Positions 29,549 through 35,177 of a DNA stretch of 35,177 nucleotides are shown piece by piece; the stretch's first letter is position 1; every line of letters begins with the position of its first letter. Source of the DNA: Candidatus Caribbeanibacter nitroreducens (GTDB lineage: Bacteria; Gemmatimonadota; Gemmatimonadetes; Palauibacterales; Palauibacteraceae); NCBI GenBank assembly GCA_947581645.1, contig CANPVF010000121.1, forward strand, positions 1-35,177, read 5' to 3'. A program made the position numbers and the translations under genes. A model generated the notes under the pieces. That model worked only from the letters and a program-made list of their open reading frames with translations, did not search any database and had not been told where the DNA came from.

Positions 29549-29968
29549 CTACGGCAACGAGTCCAGGGTGAGGTCCAGCTGCACGCTGTCGACCCCGGGG
29601 GACCAGATGGACCGGGTGGAGATCTCCACCCGGGTCGTGCTCAGGTCGTCACGGGCCGCGGGGACGGCCTCCACCGCCAGGCACCCCCGGAGGCGAGTGC
29701 GGAAGAAGAGCAGGGTGTCGGAGTATCGGCCCTCGCTGTCCGTCAGGGTCTCCGACTGCACGGCGACCCGGGAGCCGCAGAGGTTCGAGTAGGCCGTGGT
29801 CCTCACCGTGGCGCTGTCCACCGGCTGACCGCCGGCGTCGCTGACGGTGCCGTAGACCAGGGCCGAGTTGTCGGAATCCAGGCCCGTCACGTCCTTCCGG
29901 CACCCCGCGGTGGCCACCACCAGGGCGATCGCCGCCAGGAGGGCGGCGCGCAGCGCTCCACGTCTCAC
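29549..29968 (-). CDS. Lipoprotein with carboxypeptidase-regulatory-like (transthyretin-like) domain
   Basis: Envelope lipoprotein of 139 residues. The N-terminus MRRGALRAALLAAIALVVATAGC gives a lipobox with Cys23. The mature part is a single beta-sandwich: ALVYGTVSDAGGQPVDSATVRTTA, then TDSEGRYSDTLLFFRTRLRGCLAVEAVP and VDSVQLDLTLDSLP. The G-x-V-x-D-x-x-G-x-P-V and D-x-x-G-x-Y patterns identify the CarboxypepD_reg-like fold. Cys in SNLCGSR and RGCLAV may form a disulfide. The GTG at 29968 has GAGGAA 8 nt upstream. Such single-domain lipoproteins are frequent in Bacteroidota and Gemmatimonadota, and their role is unknown. Downstream of the small acidic protein gene, with a hairpin between. Confidence 0.78.
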   Translation of the reverse strand: MRRGALRAALLAAIALVVATAGCRKDVTGLDSDNSALVYGTVSDAGGQPVDSATVRTTAYSNLCGSRVAVQSETLTDSEGRYSDTLLFFRTRLRGCLAVEAVPAARDDLSTTRVEISTRSIWSPGVDSVQLDLTLDSLP

Positions 29969-30004
29969 GACCGTCGTTCCTCGCTCCGGATCAGTTGTCT
30001 CGCA

Positions 30005-30028
30005 CCGGCCGGCCCGCTCGTCGGCCGG
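30005..30028 (-). terminator. Hairpin between the small acidic protein gene and the lipoprotein gene
   Basis: CCGGCCG / CGGCCGG, a 7-bp stem with a 10-nt loop, 72 nt beyond the stop of the small acidic protein gene and 37 nt before the lipoprotein start. It may be a terminator or leader structure. No T-tract. Confidence 0.3.
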
Positions 30029-30099
30029 GGCGGTCTCTCCCGCTCGTGCGGAAGACGGGTACCCGGCTCCGGGCGTGGAGGTCGCTCCGGGCAGGGAGG

Positions 30100-30273
30100 T
30101 CAGCGCTCCTCGTCCTCGACCTCCTGGATGGCGTGCACCTCCTCCTCGTCCCAGGAGGCCACTTCCCGGTCGTCGGAGTCCATCAGGCGGACCTCACCGT
30201 AGGCGTCCACGACGCGGTCGGCCTGATAGATCTCGATGCTGCGGTCGCGGAAGGTCACCTTGAATCGCGTCAT
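30100..30273 (-). CDS. Small acidic protein of unknown function, 57 residues
   Basis: Compact open frame reading MTRFKVTFRDRSIEIYQAD, then RVVDAYGEVRLMDSDDREVA, then SWDEEEVHAIQEVEDEER. It looks like a real small domain: alternating beta-strands (FKVTFRDRSIEIYQADRVVDAYGEVRLMD) and an acidic helical tail containing SWDEEEVHAIQEV. This resembles small DUF-type beta proteins, but I cannot name the family. A good Shine-Dalgarno (GGAGG) lies about 10 nt before the ATG. It is divergent from the barrel protein gene at 30410, with a perfect 9-bp hairpin in the gap. Strand alternation, the strong ribosome site and lack of competing frames support a gene. Confidence 0.7.
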   Translation of the reverse strand: MTRFKVTFRDRSIEIYQADRVVDAYGEVRLMDSDDREVASWDEEEVHAIQEVEDEER

Positions 30274-30299
30274 CCGTCCGGCTCCTCCGGTCGGAGTGG

Positions 30300-30320
30300 G
30301 CCGCCCGGCACCCGGGCGGC
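30300..30320. repeat. Perfect 9-bp hairpin in the divergent gap before the barrel protein gene
   Basis: GCCGCCCGG / CCGGGCGGC with a CAC loop, between the divergent starts at 30273 and 30410, so not a terminator by position. A weak TATCCT -10 candidate for the plus-strand gene lies at 30362-30367. The hairpin could be an operator for one or both genes. Confidence 0.45.
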
Positions 30321-30409
30321 GGGCGCCGGGGGCGGATCTGGTCGAGCGGCCGCGGGGACCATATCCTCCCCGCTCGTCTCCACGGCCCGTCCTGCGTCCC
30401 CCATTCTAC

Positions 30410-32668
30410 ATGATGTCCGGCAACCGCCTCACGTTCACCCCCGCCGTGCGCACCGCCGCCTTCCTCCCGAGTCTCGTCGCCGCGGCCCTGCTGGCGGTGG
30501 CGGCGCCCGGAGATCTCGGGGCCCAGGAGGGCGGGGAACCCCGCTCCCTGGAGGCCCTCCGGCTTCCCGAGGACGCGGAGATCACACTGGACGGCCGGGT
30601 CCGGGAGCCGGCGTGGGACCGCGCGGACGTGGCCACCGACTTCCTGCAGCAGGAGCCGCGGGAGGGGGAGCCGGCCACCGAGTCCACCGAGGTGCGGGTG
30701 GCCTACGACGACGAGAACCTCTACATCGGCGCGGTCCTGTACGACAGCGATCCGGACGGGGTGCTGGCCTACAAGCGGAAGCGGGACGCGGGGCTCGGGG
30801 CCGACGACCGCTTCATGTGGATCCTGGACACGTTCCTGGACGAGCGCACGGCCTACTTCTTCGAGATCAACCCCGCCGGCCTCATGGGCGACGGCCTAAT
30901 GGGGTCGGGCTTCAACAAGTCCTGGGACGGGATCTGGGAGGCCCACGTGGAGCAGGGCCAGTGGGGGTGGTCGGCGGAGATCCGGATTCCCTTCAGCACG
31001 CTCAACTTCGATCCCGACCTCACGCGCTGGGGGATCAACTTCCAGCGGACGGTGCGCCGGAAGAACGAGGAGATCCTGTGGGAGGGACACCGCCGGAACC
31101 AGGGGCTCTTCAACCCGACCTACGCGGGGCGCCTGACCAACCTGACCGGCATCTCCCAGGGGCTGGGGCTCCAGTTCCGGCCCTACGGCCTGGGGACCTG
31201 GCAGCGGGAGCCCGGGGCGGCCGGCGATCCCACCGACGCCAGCGTGGACGGCGGCTTCGACCTCTCCTACAGCCTGACGCCGGGCCTCCGGGCGGCGGCC
31301 ACGGTGAACACCGACTTCGCCGAGGTGGAGGTGGACCAGCGGCGGGTGAACCTCACCCGGTTCCCGCTCTTCTTTCCGGAGAAGCGTGACTTCTTCCTGG
31401 AGAACTCCGACGTCTACACCTTCGCCCCGAGCAACGGCCAGCGTCCCTTCTTCAGCCGGCGGATCGGTCTGGTGGAGGGGCAGGAGGTGCCCATCGACGC
31501 CGGGGTGCGGCTCGGCGGGCAGGCCGGCGACTACGAGCTCGGTCTGCTGCAGGTGCGGACCGGCGACAGCGAGGTGAAGCCGGCCGAGGACTTCACCGTG
31601 GCCCGGGTGAAGCGCCGCATCCTGGAGGAGTCCACCATCGGCGCCATCTACACCCGCCGCGCCACCGCGCCGGGGGAGGACGGCGTCTCGCCCCCGGACC
31701 GCCACACCGTGGGGACGGACCTGCTCTACTTCACCTCCAGCTTCCTGGGCGACCGCAACCTGCGCGCGCAGGCCTTCGGCGTCTGGCACTCGCGCCTCGA
31801 ACGGGACGCGGAGACCGACTTCGGCGACCGCTCCACCCGGGGCGTGCGGCTCTCCTACCCGAACGACGTCTGGCGGGGACACGTCTCCTTCCGCGAGTTC
31901 GGCGACGACTACTCGCCTCCCGTGGGGTTCGTCCAGCGCACCGGGTTCCGCCGCCTGCAGCCGTCGGCCAGCTGGAACCCGCGTCCGGACTTCCTGCCGT
32001 GGCTGCGGCAGGCGAACCTGGGCGTCCGCATGGAGGACCTGTGGAGCCTGGAGGGGACGCTCCTGACCCGGAACCGGAGCTTCACGCTGCCGGGGCTCAA
32101 CCTGGAGAGCGGGGACGAGGTGAGCTTCGAGTTCGGGTGGAACACCGAGCGCCTCCGGGACGAGTTCGAGATCAGCGACGGGGTGGTGCTCCCGGTGGGG
32201 CGCTACGACAACTTCGACTGGACCCTGAGCGCGGAGACGGCGGGCCGCCGGGTGGTGTCGGGCGAGGTGTCGGTCACCCACGGCGGCTTCTGGTCCGGGG
32301 ACCGGACGCGCTGGGAGGGAAGCGCCACGGTGCGGCCCCTGACCGGCGTGAGCGCCGAGGGACAGGTGGTGCGCAACGAGGTGGAGCTGCCGCAGGGCGA
32401 GTTCACGACCAACGTGTACCGCTTCATCGGCGAGTGGCACCCGAGCCCCTGGCTCTCGGTCACCCAGAACTGGCAGTACGACGACGTGAGCGACGTCCTG
32501 GGGCTCCAGGGGCGGCTCCGGTGGATCGTGGAGCCGGGGAACGAGCTGTACGTGGTCTACACCCACAACTGGCGGAGCCGCGCCGGCAGCCTGGACCCCT
32601 TCGCCCCGGACCTGACGACGCTGAGCCGGAGCGCCACCACGAAGCTGGTCTACTCCATGACGCTCTGA
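30410..32668 (+). CDS. Outer-membrane protein with CBM9-like domain and DUF5916-type barrel
   Basis: Exported protein of 752 residues. Signal peptide about 1-39 (AAFLPSLVAAALLAVAAPGDLGAQ). An N-terminal CBM9-like domain (about 45-220) follows: LPEDAEITLDGRVREPAWDRADVATDFLQQEPREGEPATESTEVRVAYDDENLYIGAVLYDSDP and WILDTFLDERTAYFFEINPAGLMGDGLM. The DUF5916 region contains RWGINFQRTVRRKNEEILWEGH, FDLSYSLTPGLRAAATVNTDFAEVEVDQRRVNLTRFPLFFPEKRDFFLEN and long beta-hairpin repeats to the C-terminus, as expected for an outer-membrane barrel. The family is frequent in Bacteroidota and Gemmatimonadota and often sits near hydrolases; its exact role is unknown. The two adjacent ATG codons (30410, 30413) have no Shine-Dalgarno, since the preceding bases are C/T-rich, so initiation may be unusual. 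Stands alone. Confidence 0.88.
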   Translation: MMSGNRLTFTPAVRTAAFLPSLVAAALLAVAAPGDLGAQEGGEPRSLEALRLPEDAEITLDGRVREPAWDRADVATDFLQQEPREGEPATESTEVRVAYDDENLYIGAVLYDSDPDGVLAYKRKRDAGLGADDRFMWILDTFLDERTAYFFEINPAGLMGDGLMGSGFNKSWDGIWEAHVEQGQWGWSAEIRIPFSTLNFDPDLTRWGINFQRTVRRKNEEILWEGHRRNQGLFNPTYAGRLTNLTGISQGLGLQFRPYGLGTWQREPGAAGDPTDASVDGGFDLSYSLTPGLRAAATVNTDFAEVEVDQRRVNLTRFPLFFPEKRDFFLENSDVYTFAPSNGQRPFFSRRIGLVEGQEVPIDAGVRLGGQAGDYELGLLQVRTGDSEVKPAEDFTVARVKRRILEESTIGAIYTRRATAPGEDGVSPPDRHTVGTDLLYFTSSFLGDRNLRAQAFGVWHSRLERDAETDFGDRSTRGVRLSYPNDVWRGHVSFREFGDDYSPPVGFVQRTGFRRLQPSASWNPRPDFLPWLRQANLGVRMEDLWSLEGTLLTRNRSFTLPGLNLESGDEVSFEFGWNTERLRDEFEISDGVVLPVGRYDNFDWTLSAETAGRRVVSGEVSVTHGGFWSGDRTRWEGSATVRPLTGVSAEGQVVRNEVELPQGEFTTNVYRFIGEWHPSPWLSVTQNWQYDDVSDVLGLQGRLRWIVEPGNELYVVYTHNWRSRAGSLDPFAPDLTTLSRSATTKLVYSMTL

Positions 32669-32777
32669 CGTCCGTCCGGCCGACGCCGGGGTCCGTACGT
32701 CGGGTTGCCGGAGCGGGCCCGTCCGCGGAGGTTGATCCTCTCGCGCGAGGCTCCGCTCCCCCGGACCGGAGGCGGAC

Positions 32778-33902
32778 ATGAAGGCGCCCTCCCTGACGCT
32801 CGGGATCGAGGAGGAATACCAGGTCGTCGATCCGGAGACCCGGCAGCTCAGCTCCTACGTGACGGAGATCATGGAGGACGACCGGGTGGTCCTCGAGAAC
32901 ATCCACCCGGAGCTGCACGCGTCGACGCTGGAGGTGGCCTCCAGCGTGTGCTCCGACCTGGACGAGGCCCGCGGGGAGCTGATCCGCCTGCGGAGCCGGG
33001 TCCGGGACCTGGCCCGGGAGAGCGGCCTCGAGATCATGGCCGCCGGCACCCATCCCTCGGCGTCCTGGGAGCAGCAGGAGATCACGCCGCTGGCCCGGTA
33101 CCGCGGGATCCAGGAGGACATGGCGGAGCTGGCCCAGCGGATGCTGATCTTCGGCCTCCACGTCCACGTGGGCATCGAGGACCGGGAGTTCCTCGTGGAC
33201 GCCATGAACGTCGCCCGCTACTTCCTGCCCCACATCCTCTGCCTCTCCACCAGCTCACCCTTCTGGCACGGCCGGCGAACGGGGCTCAAGTCCTACCGCA
33301 GCGTGGTGTGGGAGAACTTCCCGCGAACGGGCATCCCGCCGAAGCTGGACTCGTGGGCCGAGTACGAGAGCACGGTCCAGACGCTGGTGAACACGGGATG
33401 CATCGAGGACGGGACGAAGATCTGGTGGGACGTCCGCCCCAACTGGACGTATCCCACCCTGGAGTTCCGGATCTGCGACGCCTGCCCGCGGGTGGACGAG
33501 GCCCTGTGCATGGCGGGGCTCTTCCAGGCCCTGGTGCTGAAGCTCTGGAGGCTCCGGCGACAGAACATGACGTTCCGGGTCTACCCGAAGAGCCTCCTGG
33601 ACGAGAACAAGTGGCGGGCCGTGCGCTACGGCCTGCAGGGGCGACTGATCGACTTCGGGCGGCAGGAGGAGCTGCCGGCCCGGGACCTGGTGCGGGAGCT
33701 CATCGAGGACTTCCTGGCCGATCCCATCGACGAGCTCGGCATCCGGAGCGAGGTGGAGCACGCCTACCGGATCATGGACGAGGGGACGAGCGCCGAGCGG
33801 CAGCTGGTGGCCTACGAGGAGGAGGGGAGCCTGGAGGCGGTGGTGGATCAGCTGGTCGCCGAGACCTCCGAGGGGCTCGACGAGGAAGGCGCGGCGGCGT
33901 AG
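32778..33902 (+). CDS. ybdK: YbdK-type carboxylate-amine ligase (glutamate-cysteine ligase family 2)
   Basis: ATP-grasp-like glutamate-cysteine ligase fold enzyme that joins a carboxylate to an amine; E. coli YbdK shows weak gamma-glutamylcysteine ligase activity. 374 residues against 372 in E. coli. Motifs are [18 protein letters not shown] (N-terminal metal/ATP site), [103 protein letters not shown] and [17 protein letters not shown]. The start is clear: ATG at 32778 with GGAGG 6 nt upstream. It converges with an M20 peptidase that could act on dipeptide-like products, which is a guess. The physiological substrate of this family is not settled. Confidence 0.92.
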   Translation: MKAPSLTLGIEEEYQVVDPETRQLSSYVTEIMEDDRVVLENIHPELHASTLEVASSVCSDLDEARGELIRLRSRVRDLARESGLEIMAAGTHPSASWEQQEITPLARYRGIQEDMAELAQRMLIFGLHVHVGIEDREFLVDAMNVARYFLPHILCLSTSSPFWHGRRTGLKSYRSVVWENFPRTGIPPKLDSWAEYESTVQTLVNTGCIEDGTKIWWDVRPNWTYPTLEFRICDACPRVDEALCMAGLFQALVLKLWRLRRQNMTFRVYPKSLLDENKWRAVRYGLQGRLIDFGRQEELPARDLVRELIEDFLADPIDELGIRSEVEHAYRIMDEGTSAERQLVAYEEEGSLEAVVDQLVAETSEGLDEEGAAA

Positions 33903-33930
33903 GACCGGGCCGGGACCGCGCAGGGTGGCT

Positions 33931-35177
33931 TTACGGCGTCACCGGCGTCGAGAGCACGGCGATCATCGTCTCGATCCCCCGCAGGAAGTTGCCGACCCGG
34001 AGGTTCTCGTTCGGGCTGTGCTGGTTGTTGTCCGGGTTCACCGTGGGCACCGAGACGGCCGGCACGCCCAGGGTGGTGACGAAGGGCGAGATGGGGATCG
34101 ACCCCCCGCTGGTACGGATCCGGATCGGCTCCCCGCCGTACAGCCCCCGGTAAGCGCGGGTGAGCCACCGGCCGGGCTCCGAGTCGAAGGGAGTCCGGAA
34201 GGCGGCGTAGCTCACCGTCGAGGTCATGGAGGCCAGCCGCGGATGGCGCTGCCGCTCCGCGTCCGTGGGCTCCCGGTCCAGCACGTGGAATCCCTGTCCC
34301 TCCACGTGCTCCCTCAGCAGCCGGAGCAGCCTCCCGGGGTCGCTCTCGGCCACCAGCCGGACGTCGATCTCCGCCACGGCCCGATCGGGGATGATCGTCC
34401 GGGCCTGGTCGCCGACCCAGCCGGCCCGGACGCCGCGGACGTTGAGCGAGGGATACTGCACGGCGCCCTGGAGGGAGCTCGCCACGCTGTCGATCATCCC
34501 GATCCCCAGGTCCCGCTGGATCTGCTCCTCGTCGTCCGGCACGGCGGCCAGGATCTCGCGGGTCTCCGGGTCCAGTGAGACGCCGTCGTACCAGCCCGGA
34601 AGGGTCACCCGGCCGGCGTCGTCCTTCGCGGCCGCCAGGATCTCGGCCATCCGGAAGACGGGGTTCGGCGCGTAGTTGCCGTAGTGGCCGCTGTGCACCG
34701 GCACGCGCGGGCCGTAGGTGGTCAGGGTGACGGTGGCGATGCCCCGGGCGCCGAACTTGAGCGTCGGCCGGCCGGAGAGGTGGGGCGGGCCGTCGAAGAT
34801 CACCAGCATGTCGGCGGCCAGCCGGTCCCGGAAGCGCTCCACGGCGTCCGGGAGATGGGGCGAGCCCTGCTCCTCCTGGGGGTCGACGATGACCTTCAGG
34901 TGGAAGTCGGGCCCCGCGCCGGCACGATCGGCCAGGGTGAGGGCGGTGAGGAACTGGGCGATGGGGCCCTTGGAGTCGGAGGCGGAGCGGGCGAAGATCC
35001 TCCAGTCGGGGTCCGGCTCGCCCTCCAGCCGCGACCACGGGATCTGCCGCCACTCGCCCGCTTCCGTGCGCTCCTTGAGCACGGCCTGCCACGGGCTCTC
35101 CTGGTTCCACGCCGAGGGATCCACCGGCTGGCCGTCGGCCTGCAGGTACACCAGCACGGTGCGGTCGGCTCCGGGGA
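33931..35177 (-). CDS. M20-family metallopeptidase (dipeptidase-like), N-terminus beyond window, with H-to-Q at first zinc ligand
   Basis: Zn-peptidase or deacylase of the M20/ArgE/DapE group. The start lies past the window edge; 415 residues are visible, ending VLSTPVTP. Visible motifs: ARSASDSKGPIAQFLTAL (bridging Asp, then KG), IVDPQEEQGSPHLPDAV (catalytic Glu-Glu), IFDGPPHLSGRPTLKFGARGI, VHSGHYGNYAPNPV (dimer-domain His), IIPDRAVAEIDVRLVAESDP, SGGSIPISPFVTTLGVPAVSVP and NNQHSPNENLRV (zinc His). The first ligand motif, normally GHxD, reads LQADGQPVDPSAWN. The His is thus Gln while the Asp is kept; I recall other M20 relatives with this 'QxDGQ' form. The gene may carry a signal peptide outside the window. 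Converges with ybdK, leaving 28 bp between the stops. Confidence 0.9.
   Translation of the reverse strand, partial: PGADRTVLVYLQADGQPVDPSAWNQESPWQAVLKERTEAGEWRQIPWSRLEGEPDPDWRIFARSASDSKGPIAQFLTALTLADRAGAGPDFHLKVIVDPQEEQGSPHLPDAVERFRDRLAADMLVIFDGPPHLSGRPTLKFGARGIATVTLTTYGPRVPVHSGHYGNYAPNPVFRMAEILAAAKDDAGRVTLPGWYDGVSLDPETREILAAVPDDEEQIQRDLGIGMIDSVASSLQGAVQYPSLNVRGVRAGWVGDQARTIIPDRAVAEIDVRLVAESDPGRLLRLLREHVEGQGFHVLDREPTDAERQRHPRLASMTSTVSYAAFRTPFDSEPGRWLTRAYRGLYGGEPIRIRTSGGSIPISPFVTTLGVPAVSVPTVNPDNNQHSPNENLRVGNFLRGIETMIAVLSTPVTP

Noticed and set aside
1-35177. tRNA or rRNA genes, CRISPR arrays, insertion sequences, integrases, prophage or toxin-antitoxin genes.
   Set aside because: I looked for their usual signs (conserved T-loop, regular repeats with spacers, transposase or integrase motifs) and saw none. 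A weak tRNA-like element cannot be excluded without a covariance-model search.

Overview
The window is a very GC-rich, gene-dense bacterial chromosome segment with no mobile element, phage, CRISPR, rRNA or tRNA gene that I can recognise. The protein families suggest a member of the Gemmatimonadota. They include a six-bladed beta-propeller-type exported protein, a sigma/anti-sigma/TonB-receptor operon with a carboxypeptidase-regulatory-like domain, a CBM9-like/DUF5916-type outer-membrane protein, exported methyltransferases, and many Sec signal peptides ending in A-x-A-Q. The taxon is my inference; the cell is clearly Gram-negative (outer-membrane receptors, a periplasmic YcbB-type L,D-transpeptidase). 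Many starts are GTG, and neighbouring genes are often joined by ATGA, GTGA or TGATG overlaps. I used these overlaps to choose starts.

Layout. 1-6006: the end of a propeller protein; a membrane protein coupled to an L,D-transpeptidase; then, convergent, a three-gene minus-strand operon of exported methyltransferase, DUF432 protein and MscS channel. 6291-11435: a secreted coiled-coil protein, an ECF sigma factor / zinc-finger anti-sigma / TonB-dependent receptor operon, and a DsbA-like oxidoreductase whose 3' end overlaps the receptor on the other strand. 11593-15951: a CoA-transferase, a hot-dog hydratase, a CitE-type lyase and an acyl-CoA dehydrogenase. This set looks like a C5-dicarboxylate (itaconate/mesaconate/methylsuccinate) route to pyruvate and acetyl-CoA. 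16028-22161: a membrane protein, two ABC-2 type exporters, an NTF2-like protein and an unknown protein. 22317-25219: a serine hydrolase, a tiny lipoprotein, and a second exported methyltransferase paralogous to the first. 25287-27816: a PLP enzyme followed by a sodium:amino-acid symporter. 27845-30273: an ECF sigma factor coupled to a membrane protein, then small coiled-coil, lipoprotein and acidic proteins. 30410-35177: a DUF5916-type barrel protein, a YbdK-type carboxylate-amine ligase, and an M20 peptidase cut by the window edge.

The points most worth following are two paralogous SAM-dependent methyltransferases that carry signal peptides (one coupled to DUF432 and MscS), the C5-dicarboxylate cluster with its atypical acyl-CoA dehydrogenase, an M20 peptidase in which the first zinc-ligand histidine is a glutamine, and a set of perfect 7-9 bp GC hairpins without U-tracts in intergenic regions.
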